Shown here: positions 1-5,658 of the stretch, piece by piece
How positions within the stretch are numbered: position 1 is the stretch's first letter
Layout: every line of letters starts with the position of its first letter
From: a virus
Direction: 5' to 3' (one strand)
Length of the DNA stretch: 31,252 bases
Virus record (IMG/VR): IMGVR_UViG_3300032893_001088
Coordinates: 1-31,252 of that record
Position numbers and translations under genes: made by a program
The notes under the pieces: generated by a model
Told to the model about the DNA's origin: nothing
Databases searched by the model: none
What the model saw: only the letters and a program-made list of their open reading frames with translations

Positions 1-753
1 CGTGTTGTCGATTCCCAGTTTTATTCTGTCCCTCAACTGCTCCAGCAGTTGCATCGTCCGTCCCGCCGCTTGCCCCGCCCACTCTTTCCATTCCCCCATC
101 GTCGCTTCGTCTCTCTCCATCCTTATTCCTATCACGCCCTCTATTTCCCAGTACCCTATTTCCACCGCCAGAAATCCCCCAATTTCGTCCAGCGCGTCGT
201 GTGCCTCGTCCAGTATTAGCCAGTCCCTTTTCCCCAGTGCCGATTTCCTTTCCCCCCCGTCTTCATCCTCTTTGTCGTTTGATTTTACTCCCATCCAGTA
301 CGCGTAGTTCGTCACCATCAAATCCGATATTGCCGCTGCCCTCTGTGCATCGAAGTATAAGCACCCACCGCCCTTCAATTCGCACTTGTATCCGGCGTGG
401 CACGCCCCCTCGTCGCAGTTTACTTCCTCATCTTCGAAACATACGTAGTTGTTCATTCCTCTTACATCCACCAGTCCGCACGGGTTGAAGTCCGTCATCA
501 ACTGGTCCTGTAGCCCTTTGGTGGACGTGAGCACCGCGAACCGTCCTGCTGCCATTCCCGCCGTCATGTAAGTCAAACTCTTCCCGAACCCTGTCGGCAT
601 CGCCATCACTATGTACCTTTTGTCCGTCTCCAGTGCCCGCATTACTGCCTGCTCCTGCCCCGGACGCCACTGAGCAAACTGTTCCGGCAGCCCCATGGTG
701 TTCGGAGGAGGCAGCAAGTTTCCGCCCCTTTTTCCTGTTGGTGTCATATCCAT
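1..753 (-). CDS. DinG/XPD-like superfamily 2 DNA helicase, N-terminal part (runs off the window)
   Basis: Reading frame open from an ATG at 753 to the window edge, about 251 residues without a stop. Seen: a WRPGQEQAV segment near residues 29-37 (Q-motif-like), Walker A MPTGFGKSL at 52-60, cysteines near 105, 113, 118, 124 and 131, a VTNYAYW segment near 148-153, and a DEAH box (LILDEAHDAL) near 179-188. A Cys cluster between Walker A and the DEAH box followed by an N-Y motif is the layout of Fe-S helicases of the DinG/XPD/Rad3 family, which unwind DNA 5' to 3'. A second ATG lies at 747; no clear ribosome site precedes either, so translation may be coupled to the HNH gene upstream. The C-terminal helicase motifs lie outside the window. 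It probably serves phage replication or recombination. Confidence 0.85.
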   Translation of the reverse strand, partial: MDMTPTGKRGGNLLPPPNTMGLPEQFAQWRPGQEQAVMRALETDKRYIVMAMPTGFGKSLTYMTAGMAAGRFAVLTSTKGLQDQLMTDFNPCGLVDVRGMNNYVCFEDEEVNCDEGACHAGYKCELKGGGCLYFDAQRAAAISDLMVTNYAYWMGVKSNDKEDEDGGERKSALGKRDWLILDEAHDALDEIGGFLAVEIGYWEIEGVIGIRMERDEATMGEWKEWAGQAAGRTMQLLEQLRDRIKLGIDNT

Positions 754-1003
754 TTGCTGAATTATTGCACGGCCAGCACTCCAGCCTGCATTCCCCCTTT
801 CTCCAGTCTTCTCTGTATCTCTTCAACCGCATCATACGGTTCAGGTCCCTTACCACCCACGTTCGGCTGTGACCCGGTAAGTGCCCGAACGTTAGCGCGT
901 CCCAGTCTGTGCACCCACATACCTCGCATTTGCCGCCCATTTCGACAATCAAGCGAATACGGGCGCGGCGATAGGTAGCGGCGGTCCATGAGCCATTAGC
1001 CAC
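428..1003 (-). CDS. HNH-like zinc-binding protein, frame extends into the helicase gene
   Basis: GTG start directly after the TAA of the preceding gene (stop 1004-1006). The first 90 residues look genuine: CEVC at 26-29, GHLPGH with His 41 and 45, then CRLECWPCNN at 72-81, the CxxC...H...CxxC-N arrangement of HNH-type zinc nucleases or related DNA-binding modules. After about residue 85 the translation becomes Gly/Ala/Arg/His-rich and shadows the helicase, which begins at 753 in another frame; the stop comes only at 428, giving about 325 bp of overlap. Either the protein truly has this long tail or a frameshift or sequence error hides an earlier end. HNH proteins in phages range from homing endonucleases to packaging or repair nucleases; no catalytic assignment can be made here. 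Confidence 0.6.
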   Translation of the reverse strand: MANGSWTAATYRRARIRLIVEMGGKCEVCGCTDWDALTFGHLPGHSRTWVVRDLNRMMRLKRYREDWRKGECRLECWPCNNSANGYDTNRKKGRKLAASSEHHGAAGTVCSVASGAGAGSNAGTGDGQKVHSDGDADRVREEFDLHDGGNGSRTVRGAHVHQRATGPVDDGLQPVRTGGCKRNEQLRMFRR

Positions 1004-1567
1004 TTACTTACCTATCATCCTGCTCTTGGCTCCGCAGACGAGCGTAACATCGGCTCCCAATTGTGCATCGGTGTACGGCCACGCTGTAGAGAGAGTACGG
1101 ATTAGGCCACGATGGGCGTAGAGCCTCCGCTTGGCCTCCTCCACCGCCGCGTCCTCGGGCGGCTCAGCGCATATGTGCTGCGTTCCCTTGTATCCCTTGC
1201 CGCACAGGTCGCAGATGTGCTCAAAGGCTTCTTCGTTCGCCACGGGCCAGTTGGCAGAATACGAGTTAATTGACTCGGAAATTGTTGCGGGCGGCTCGGC
1301 GTGCTGGCGCTCCAGAGCGGCCCCGGCATAGAAAGCCTGCTGGATGCGTTGAAACATCGTGCGCTCCTCTACGCCCGGTTGCTTGTTCCACCATTCGCGC
1401 CATGCCTCGCGCACCTCGTCCTCCGTCAGCACTGCTCGCACGGGACGGGCGGCGAGGGCTGCGTCGAAGGCACAGCGGAGGCAGTCGGGCTGGCAGGAGT
1501 AATTCATTGAGCCACAATAGTTCTGTTCATGCGGAATCCGCTCCACCAGCTTCGTCAGGTCGTCCAT
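1004..1567 (-). CDS. Hypothetical early protein with cysteine pairs
   Basis: Codes for 187 residues from an ATG at 1567 preceded by a strong GAAGGAGG ribosome site. The start directly follows the TAA of the upstream gene (TAAATG), so the two are translated as an operon. Visible features are SCQPDCLRCAF near the N-terminus, a basic/aromatic helix (EVREAWREWWNKQ), and a second group CDLCGKGYKGTQHIC in the middle that could bind zinc. No family was recognised. The C-terminal 50 residues are helical and Ala/Arg-rich. Its place between a conserved-looking operon gene and the HNH protein suggests a role in early DNA metabolism, but that is context only. Confidence 0.75.
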   Translation of the reverse strand: MDDLTKLVERIPHEQNYCGSMNYSCQPDCLRCAFDAALAARPVRAVLTEDEVREAWREWWNKQPGVEERTMFQRIQQAFYAGAALERQHAEPPATISESINSYSANWPVANEEAFEHICDLCGKGYKGTQHICAEPPEDAAVEEAKRRLYAHRGLIRTLSTAWPYTDAQLGADVTLVCGAKSRMIGK

Positions 1568-2128
1568 TTATTCCTCCTTCTGGTCGCTTGGTTTCAAACT
1601 TATCCCTCTACTTAGCCCTTCCAACATTCTCCCCCACCTTCTGTCGAACTCCTCCGCCCTCCTCGCCTTTATCACTGGGTCGTTTACTTTCTCCGTCACC
1701 TGTTGGAACTCCTCCAGCAGTCTCCTTATGTGCCACAAATCCCCCGCTCTCGTCAGAGTCACTATGTCCTTTTCCAGTCTTTCCAGCGCTTGGTCGAGTT
1801 CCGTGTGGCGTATCGCGTACCTCATGGACCTTCGCAATTCCTCGGCGTGTGTCTGGCGTAACACCAAATCGGGGTCCTTGTTCCCCACTCGCGCCACCGC
1901 GTCCTTTGCCCCCACCCCGCACAGTTCCCTGTACATGTCGCTCTTCGTCTGCCATCCGAACGCTTCCCTGTGCTGGTCGAACAGTATCGCCATCGTGCGC
2001 ATTTCCCGGCTGCTCACTCTAAACTGTACTATGTCTTCCAGTTGCTCTTCGTCCGACATTCTGCCGAACGGCGTGTCCGGGTTCGCTCCGAATTTCCCGC
2101 CTTCTGCTCTCTGCTGACCCTTTGCCAT
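1568..2128 (-). CDS. Hypothetical early protein, first gene behind the operator-controlled promoter
   Basis: 186 residues, ATG at 2128 with AAAGGAG ribosome site about 7 bases upstream. Mostly helical and charged. Residues about 34-69 (QFRVSSREMRTMAILF... then KSDMYRELC) resemble the strand-helix-helix layout of ribbon-helix-helix proteins, but the match is weak. The C-terminal half (LEEFQQVTEKVNDP through RRWGRMLEGL) is predicted coiled helix. It is the first gene downstream of the promoter and palindromic operator at 2151-2180, and it heads a leftward run of four genes ending in the helicase. If it is a DNA-binding protein it could regulate itself; this is inference. Confidence 0.75.
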   Translation of the reverse strand: MAKGQQRAEGGKFGANPDTPFGRMSDEEQLEDIVQFRVSSREMRTMAILFDQHREAFGWQTKSDMYRELCGVGAKDAVARVGNKDPDLVLRQTHAEELRRSMRYAIRHTELDQALERLEKDIVTLTRAGDLWHIRRLLEEFQQVTEKVNDPVIKARRAEEFDRRWGRMLEGLSRGISLKPSDQKEE

Positions 2129-2150
2129 TCATTTCTCCTTTTCGTCTACT

Positions 2151-2180
2151 CGTATACACGGCACCGTGTATACTTGTCTA
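2151..2180 (-). promoter_or_regulatory. Leftward promoter with operator inside the spacer
   Basis: On the minus strand, TAGACA (2180-2175) and TATACG (2156-2151) are separated by 18 bases. Transcription should start near 2144, giving a short leader with the AAAGGAG site for the gene starting at 2128. The spacer and -10 box lie almost wholly inside the palindrome 2152-2173, so a bound repressor would exclude RNA polymerase. The -35 and -10 each match the sigma70 consensus at five of six positions. Confidence 0.6.
2152..2173. promoter_or_regulatory. Perfect palindromic operator (10-bp arms, 2-bp centre)
   Basis: Left arm GTATACACGG and right arm CCGTGTATAC are exact reverse complements around a 2-base centre. 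The size and symmetry fit a dimeric HTH repressor. It overlaps the leftward promoter. The likely ligand is the XRE-type regulator at 5201-5446 or another early protein; the sequence does not decide between them. Confidence 0.7.
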
Positions 2181-2203
2181 CTGGAGACGCGGCGTGTATG
2201 CGT

Positions 2204-2225
2204 GTATACGCGGTCACCGTGTTAC
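2204..2225. promoter_or_regulatory. Degenerate second operator copy
   Basis: Begins GTATACGCGG and ends CCGTGTTAC, matching most positions of the perfect palindrome 30 bases away, with a CGGTCACCG core. Between the two lies a further half-site, CGTGTATG. Multiple spaced copies suggest cooperative repressor binding upstream of the promoter. Confidence 0.45.
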
Positions 2226-2320
2226 TAGAAAAAGACAGGGGTAGGACGGATTGAGTCATTGGCTGTGGTGCGTGGGAGTTCATCGGGTAGCGCCCCTGTT
2301 GGCTGGAGCGCTGGAAGGAA

Positions 2321-2394
2321 GCTAAGGCCGGGGTGGGTGGAGTGAGAGTGGGCTGCCGTGTACAGCGAACTCTAACTCTCACCCCGGCCTAGCT
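2321..2394. repeat. GC-rich stem-loop, possible terminator of the leftward gene at 2472
   Basis: Exact 11-bp arms AGGCCGGGGTG (2325-2335) and CACCCCGGCCT (2380-2390), extended by four more pairs past a one-base bulge, with a further GAGAGT/ACTCTC pairing inside. It lies 80 bases downstream of the stop at 2472 on the minus strand. No T-run follows in either direction, so a factor-independent terminator is doubtful. Confidence 0.4.
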
Positions 2395-2471
2395 ACGACG
2401 GGCGCTACAGCAACCTCTATCATACCACAGGGGTTGCCTAGCCGTCAACGGGCGGTGAACTGTCGCTACTG

Positions 2472-2972
2472 CTACTGCGTGGCGTCGTGAATCGGCGTTT
2501 CCTCCTCTTCGCCTTCTGCTTCCTTTGCTTCCTCGGCGGGAGACGGAGGAGACGGCGGGAGAGGCTGCGCGGCCTGTGCCCCCTGTGCCGTGGTCTTCGG
2601 TGCTTTCGCCGCCTTCGGTGCCTTGGGCTTGGGCGGTTCCACCTTCCACCCGTGGCTTGCCAGCAACTTCCGCGCCGCTTCCACCGTTCCGACCGTCTTC
2701 TGCACTTGCGGAGGCAGGGAGTTGAACGCCATCTCGCCCCGGCAGACCTTCCGCAGCATCGAGTAGAACTTGCTGTCGTGTCCCTGCCGGAACTGGCCGC
2801 TCACCTGTTCCCCGCACCCGCATCCGCACGCGTTCAACGGCTTCGGCTGCTTGGGAGCTTTCGCTTCCGCTGGTGCCGCTGTTGTTCCCGCTGCCGCCTG
2901 TCCCTTCGCCGCCAACTTCTGCGCCAACTTCGTCTTTCCGATTGGTAGTGCCGCAGTCTTTGCTTCCGCCAT
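2472..2972 (-). CDS. Possible internal in-frame start giving a short CGCG/GHD protein
   Basis: ATG at 2972 inside the longer gene, in the same frame, preceded by AGGAG (2986-2982) at 9-base spacing. The product would begin MAEAKTAALPIGK, which parallels STAEALVALPVGK near the start of the stand-alone relative at 6607-7014. That likeness supports the idea that this part was once, or still is, made separately. It is listed apart from the long form because both may be made from one message. Confidence 0.4.
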   Translation of the reverse strand: MAEAKTAALPIGKTKLAQKLAAKGQAAAGTTAAPAEAKAPKQPKPLNACGCGCGEQVSGQFRQGHDSKFYSMLRKVCRGEMAFNSLPPQVQKTVGTVEAARKLLASHGWKVEPPKPKAPKAAKAPKTTAQGAQAAQPLPPSPPSPAEEAKEAEGEEEETPIHDATQ

Positions 2973-3239
2973 TTTCGTGTTCTCCTCGATTGCGCCGTGC
3001 CTCGCAACCATCCATTCGCCAATGTCTCGCGTAAACTTAAGTGGCACTACTTTCGTTTCCGCGTCCCAGTACAACAGGCATTCAGGGTTAGATTCCAACC
3101 TCACCGCAACTAGCTCAAACTTGGACTTCGCAATCACCGTACCCGGAAATCGAAGTCCAGCCGGGGACACCAGATGGAACGCTTGTCCCCGGCTGAGTTT
3201 CGACACTGGGACAGGTGCCGCACTTTCCCAGTATACCAC
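2472..3239 (-). CDS. Two-part early protein with C-terminal CGCG/GHD motif
   Basis: 255 residues from a GTG at 3239 with an AGGAGGGG site upstream. Residues 12-75 look like a small beta-barrel (SKLSRGQAFHLVSPAGLRF through LLYWDAETKVVPL). Residues 90-135 are an Ala/Lys linker and 138-155 carry C-G-C-G-C-G followed by FRQGHD, the motif shared with the genes at 4438 and 6607. The tail is Pro/Lys then strongly acidic. Start choice is uncertain: the promoter at 3230-3258 would begin transcription near 3223, past this GTG, favouring GTG at 3206 for that transcript. An in-frame ATG at 2972 also has its own AGGAG site 9 bases upstream and would make a motif-only protein of 166 residues. Function unknown; the Cys/His set suggests metal binding. 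Confidence 0.75.
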   Translation of the reverse strand: MVYWESAAPVPVSKLSRGQAFHLVSPAGLRFPGTVIAKSKFELVAVRLESNPECLLYWDAETKVVPLKFTRDIGEWMVARHGAIEENTKMAEAKTAALPIGKTKLAQKLAAKGQAAAGTTAAPAEAKAPKQPKPLNACGCGCGEQVSGQFRQGHDSKFYSMLRKVCRGEMAFNSLPPQVQKTVGTVEAARKLLASHGWKVEPPKPKAPKAAKAPKTTAQGAQAAQPLPPSPPSPAEEAKEAEGEEEETPIHDATQ

Positions 3240-3258
3240 GGTTGTCCCCTCCTGTCAA
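3230..3258 (-). promoter_or_regulatory. Near-consensus leftward promoter
   Basis: TTGACA (3258-3253), 17-base spacer, TATACT (3235-3230) on the minus strand. The spacer contains an AGGAGGGG ribosome-site sequence and the GTG codon at 3239, so promoter and translation-start signals for the same gene overlap. The 14 bases CCGTGGTATACTGG around the -10 recur, with one change, at the promoter of the HTH regulator. Confidence 0.7.
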
Positions 3259-3282
3259 CTGCCGACTGAACTGCCGTTTGCT

Positions 3283-3477
3283 TTACTGGGCGCTGGCTGT
3301 GACAGTGACCGTGATGCGTTCGGGCTTGCCCGGAAGCGCATGCTGCTGAATGTAGAACTGCCCGATGCGCGGGGCCTGACCCTCGACCTTCACTTCTTTG
3401 TACCGATAGGAGTTCTTGGTCTCCTTCTCGAACTCCATCTCGACTTGCACCGTCGTTGACGCCTTCGTGCTTCCCAT
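3283..3477 (-). CDS. Small hypothetical early protein
   Basis: 64 residues from an ATG at 3477, chosen because GGAGGGAA lies 5-10 bases upstream; a TTG 15 bases earlier is in frame but lies within that site. The protein starts MGSTKASTTVQVEMEFEKETKN and continues with alternating hydrophobic residues (SYRYKEVKVEG, RIGQFYIQQHAL, RITVTVTASAQ), predicting a small all-beta fold. Short proteins with the pattern K-E-T-K-N...I-G-x-x-Y-I recur in phage and plasmid genomes with no known function, to my recollection. It sits in the early operon between a coiled-coil protein and the two-part CGCG/GHD protein. Confidence 0.75.
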   Translation of the reverse strand: MGSTKASTTVQVEMEFEKETKNSYRYKEVKVEGQAPRIGQFYIQQHALPGKPERITVTVTASAQ

Positions 3478-3504
3478 GGTAGTTCCCTCCAACGCAGTTG
3501 AATT

Positions 3505-3558
3505 AGGACGGGCTTGTGACCGTCCTGCCGCGTTACAGCCGGGTTGTCAGTCCCCGGC
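3505..3558. repeat. Two tandem stem-loops in an intergenic spacer
   Basis: AGGACGG (3505-3511) pairs with CCGTCCT (3520-3526), and GCCGGG (3538-3543) pairs with CCCGGC (3553-3558). They fill the 93-base gap between two leftward genes. No T-run follows, so they may protect or process the message rather than end it. Confidence 0.4.
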
Positions 3559-3570
3559 CTCACTCCGCGT

Positions 3571-3930
3571 TTAGTACATTCCCGGAAATTCCACTCCGTC
3601 CATCTCTTCGATTGCTTCCTCCAGCTTGTCCTTGATTGATTCCATTGCGTCAGCCGCTTCCTGAACGGTGGTTCCTCTGTCCCCGTTCTGGAAGTTTTCC
3701 GGCATGTTGTCGTACCACTCCTGCAGTTCGTCGTGGAGCATTTCCACTTCCGACATCGCATCTTCAACGGACTGGTGGACTTCATTCAGCCTATCGGCCC
3801 TCGATTCGGCTTTTCCGAGTTTCAGGACGTGTTGTTCCGTCGTGCAGTCGCCAAAGACCGTCTTTATTTTATTGGCGACTACTTCCAGTCTCGGCCCGTC
3901 AGTTACCAGAACTACTCGATACTTTGCCAT
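3571..3930 (-). CDS. Hypothetical early protein with coiled-coil C-terminal half
   Basis: 119 residues, ATG at 3930 with AAAGGAGG about 9 bases upstream. Residues 1-45 form a short strand-rich part (MAKYRVVLVTDGPRLEVV). From about 45 on it is charged helix: RADRLNEVHQSVEDAMSEVE, then DELQEWYDNMPENFQNGD, then a run of Ala/Glu/Lys helix, ending EFPGMY. The segment ELQEWYDNMPEN is a pattern I recall from uncharacterised phage proteins. It is likely cytoplasmic and oligomeric. No enzymatic motif is visible. Confidence 0.8.
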   Translation of the reverse strand: MAKYRVVLVTDGPRLEVVANKIKTVFGDCTTEQHVLKLGKAESRADRLNEVHQSVEDAMSEVEMLHDELQEWYDNMPENFQNGDRGTTVQEAADAMESIKDKLEEAIEEMDGVEFPGMY

Positions 3931-4049
3931 CGGTTATTGCCTCCTTTGGTTTTGGTAGCCACACGCTCACTCCCCCGCATGGCCCGTCACATTACTGCGC
4001 CATTCCTCCTGCCGTGTTCGTTGATTCCGTCACCGTCCCCTTGCACGCT

Positions 4050-4310
4050 CTACGCAGGCAAGGGTATGTTCTGCCGTTTTTCCACCACCCCGGTGTTTCC
4101 ACGTTCCCTCCTTAATGCCAGTGGTTGTGTGCGCCGTGAGATTGGACTGTCGCCGTCGAATGGCCCGCGCAGTCTCCACGGCATAGGAGCCACACGGTTG
4201 TAAAACATTCGCAGCTTTCGTAGCGGGACGCCGGACTCCAACCTTGCTTCCACCCACGCTTGCCAGTCTTCGTCCGCCGTCATCTTTCCCCTGCGCCATC
4301 TCCCCGTCAC
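4050..4310 (-). CDS. Small basic hypothetical early protein
   Basis: 86 residues from a GTG at 4310 with AAAGGAGGAG ideally placed. A competing frame starting at 4299 has no ribosome site and a less natural composition, so this one was chosen. The sequence is rich in Arg and Trp: DWQAWVEARLESGVPLRKLRMFYNRV. It is the first gene after the promoter at 4356-4384, which makes it an early-transcribed product; small basic phage proteins of this kind are often host-takeover or DNA-binding factors, but nothing here shows which. Confidence 0.65.
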   Translation of the reverse strand: MTGRWRRGKMTADEDWQAWVEARLESGVPLRKLRMFYNRVAPMPWRLRGPFDGDSPISRRTQPLALRRERGNTGVVEKRQNIPLPA

Positions 4311-4355
4311 GGCTTCTCCTCCTTTGCTTGTTCGGTCACCCGTCCTGCCTACCCC

Positions 4356-4384
4356 ATCCTATCACACCGCTGCCCCGCTGTCAA
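4356..4384 (-). promoter_or_regulatory. Leftward early promoter with conserved upstream element
   Basis: TTGACA (4384-4379), 17 bases, TAGGAT (4361-4356) on the minus strand. The bases just upstream, ATTAACT, two variable, then CTAGATACTTGACAG, are repeated at the promoter 7065-7093 with 22 of 24 positions equal. Confidence 0.7.
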
Positions 4385-4390
4385 GTATCT

Positions 4391-4426
4391 AGGCAGTTAA
4401 TAGCCCTAAACCGCCATTAATCGCCT
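4391..4426. promoter_or_regulatory. Imperfect inverted repeat upstream of an early promoter
   Basis: AGGCAGTTAAT (4391-4401) and ATTAATCGCCT (4416-4426) are reverse complements at 10 of 11 positions. It lies directly upstream of the -35 box and between the stop of the 4438 gene and that promoter, so it may be an activator site or an mRNA 3' stem. Confidence 0.4.
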
Positions 4427-4437
4427 GATTACCCCCG

Positions 4438-4632
4438 TCAGTGTTTCTTCAGCTTGCCTTCGTTCAGTGCTTGTCTGATGCGCGTCTGCGCCTCCTCGCA
4501 CGGCACCCACCGTTCACTGTCTGTCGCTGGAGCAGAACGTCTCAGCCACCCGTGTACCCGTGCGTCGTGCCCCGGATAGAACATTCCGCCTTTGGTCCAT
4601 TGTCCGCATCCGCACAGGCACTGTTTGGGCAT
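4438..4632 (-). CDS. Possible internal in-frame start giving a motif-only CGCG/GHD protein
   Basis: ATG at 4632 in frame with the longer gene, with AGGAG at 4645-4641 and 8-base spacing. The product would be 64 residues beginning MPKQCLCGCG. The same arrangement is present in the 2472-3239 gene. Confidence 0.4.
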   Translation of the reverse strand: MPKQCLCGCGQWTKGGMFYPGHDARVHGWLRRSAPATDSERWVPCEEAQTRIRQALNEGKLKKH

Positions 4633-4899
4633 CGCGCCTTCTCCTGTTCTGTGCGTCCGCGATGGCCTTGCTTCTGGTAGCACCACCGTCAGAATGTAGC
4701 GCTCTTTGTTTACGCAGCCTTCGCCTATCGCTTCCTCGATTTTGGCCACGTTGTCCGTTAGTTTTCCCGGCACCCACCCGCCGTCCGTTTCCCCGTCTTT
4801 CACCCAATAAAGCAGCGACAGGTCATCGTCCGTCGTGTCGCGGTGGACGATTTTGTTGTACGTCTCGCCGTCGTCGCTCCTTACGTATTCGACGGCCAT
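4438..4899 (-). CDS. Two-part early protein with CGCG/GHD motif
   Basis: 153 residues from an ATG at 4899 preceded by GAAGGGAT; a longer in-frame extension upstream lies over another gene and is rejected. Residues 1-88 are an acidic N-terminal part (MAVEYVRSDDGETYNKIV, LLYWVKDGETDGGWVPG, RYILTVVLPEA). Residues 94-112 carry C-L-C-G-C-G then FYPGHD, the motif shared with the 2472 and 6607 genes. The C-terminus is a short basic helix. As in the 2472 gene, an in-frame ATG immediately precedes the motif (4632) and has an AGGAG site 8 bases upstream. No known activity; Cys and His spacing suggests a metal-binding or nucleic-acid-binding module. Confidence 0.75.
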   Translation of the reverse strand: MAVEYVRSDDGETYNKIVHRDTTDDDLSLLYWVKDGETDGGWVPGKLTDNVAKIEEAIGEGCVNKERYILTVVLPEARPSRTHRTGEGAMPKQCLCGCGQWTKGGMFYPGHDARVHGWLRRSAPATDSERWVPCEEAQTRIRQALNEGKLKKH

Positions 4900-4906
4900 T
4901 ATCCCT

Positions 4907-5128
4907 TCAATTTCCCGCACGCACCACCTCCATTTGGGACAACGTGCGCGCCCGAATAATGGTGTACTCGCGCTTCGTGCCCCACGATTTGAGGATGTAG
5001 CACTCGTCCCCGTTTGCGTCCGGCCCGTACAGCAGCAGAGCCATCGCTCCGTTCGGGCTTGTGCGTGTGCCACCAAACACGGTGCACATACGCCTTCCGT
5101 ACCCTGTCTGCCATCCTGCGTTTTTCAT
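4907..5128 (-). CDS. Small hypothetical early protein
   Basis: 73 residues from an ATG at 5128 with GGGAGG upstream (spacing about 10 bases); the frame stays open further upstream across the antisense of the HTH gene but without start signals. The sequence begins MKNAGWQTGYGRRMCTVFGG and contains AMALLLYGPDANGDECYILKSWG, a strand-turn-strand pattern. It ends 7 bases before the start of the 4438 gene, so the two are co-transcribed. It is divergent from the HTH regulator; the 72 bases between the two starts hold the regulator promoter. Confidence 0.65.
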   Translation of the reverse strand: MKNAGWQTGYGRRMCTVFGGTRTSPNGAMALLLYGPDANGDECYILKSWGTKREYTIIRARTLSQMEVVRAGN

Positions 5129-5164
5129 TTTGCTTGTTCCTCCCGTCGTTGGATTTGTACTACG

Positions 5165-5194
5165 TTGACAGCTTGGAAAGCCCCGTGGTACACT
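5165..5194 (+). promoter_or_regulatory. Rightward promoter of the HTH regulator, predicting a leaderless mRNA
   Basis: TTGACA (5165-5170), 18-base spacer, TACACT (5189-5194). The ATG of the regulator starts at 5201, seven bases after the -10 box, where transcription normally begins, and no ribosome site precedes it. The -10 region CCGTGGTACACTGG also resembles half of the operator at 2152-2173. Confidence 0.75.
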
Positions 5195-5200
5195 GGTTGT

Positions 5201-5446
5201 ATGGAGACGATGACAGCAACGGCAACGGCCACGACACCAGCCATCGTTTGCGCTCGTCTGGGCACGGACAAATCTCTGCGCCAGATTTCGCGCGACTGTG
5301 GATTGACGATTTCCCACGTGTCGCGCCTCTTTAACGGCAAGCGCCGTCTCACTCTGCGCGTTGCCCGTTTGCTGTCCACCGCGTTGTCTGTCCCGCTTGA
5401 CACGGTTGTGTCCGCTTTCGACGAACCCTCTCAAATCGCAGCCTAA
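5201..5446 (+). CDS. XRE-type HTH transcriptional regulator (Cro/CI-like)
   Basis: 81 residues from an ATG at 5201. Residues 24-69 form a typical Cro/CI HTH: SLRQISRDCGLTISHVSRLF with recognition helix near 37-44, then GKRRLTLRVARLLSTALSVP. There is no C-terminal cleavage or dimerisation domain, so it is Cro-sized. It is the only + gene inside the leftward early region and is presumably a repressor of early promoters. The start sits at the predicted transcription start, so translation should be leaderless, as for lambda cI from PRM. Its TAA (5444-5446) overlaps the TAG of the convergent gene (5443-5445). Leftward transcription from 7065-7093 would cross it antisense, making mutual interference possible. 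An antisense frame across it is a shadow. Confidence 0.85.
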   Translation: METMTATATATTPAIVCARLGTDKSLRQISRDCGLTISHVSRLFNGKRRLTLRVARLLSTALSVPLDTVVSAFDEPSQIAA

Positions 5447-5634
5447 CTGCTAGCGCGTTCGGGCTTCCAGTTCTTACGCCAGCACGCATAGCAAACTACC
5501 ATGGTAGCCGTACTTTCATCATCGTCGCCATAAATGAAGCTATCCACTTGCACGAATCGCGTGACCGTTTCCTCGTCACCTTCTGGTGGCTCGTTTGGTA
5601 TTGGCTTCCTGCACACGTCGCATTCTATCTTCAC
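5443..5634 (-). CDS. Small zinc-ribbon-like early protein
   Basis: 63 residues from a GTG at 5634 preceded by GGGAGGAACAAACC. CDVCRKPIP at the N-terminus and VVCYACWRK near the C-terminus make two CxxC knuckles about 40 residues apart, typical of a zinc ribbon. The central stretch is acidic (GDDDE). The stop codon overlaps that of the convergent HTH gene. A structural zinc role is likely; the biological role is unknown. Confidence 0.75.
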   Translation of the reverse strand: MKIECDVCRKPIPNEPPEGDEETVTRFVQVDSFIYGDDDESTATMVVCYACWRKNWKPERASS

Positions 5635-5658
5635 GGTTTGTTCCTCCCTATCGTGCGT

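Larger units (their letters stand above)
2129..2471. other. Non-coding control region between two leftward gene groups
   Basis: 343 bases with no convincing gene; a minus-strand frame across it is low-complexity and has no ribosome site. It holds, from left to right, the ribosome site of the 1568-2128 gene, a promoter overlapped by a perfect palindrome, a second degenerate copy of that palindrome, and a GC-rich stem-loop that lies after the stop of the leftward gene at 2472. It therefore separates two transcription units on the minus strand. Confidence 0.7.

Noticed and set aside
2-488. Open + strand frames over the helicase
   Set aside because: Ser/Pro-rich translations made by the pyrimidine-rich strand; the minus frame with Walker A, Cys cluster and DEAH box is the gene.
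4907-5434. Long minus frame running across the HTH regulator
   Set aside because: Only the part from the ATG at 5128 has a ribosome site and normal composition; the rest is antisense to the regulator.
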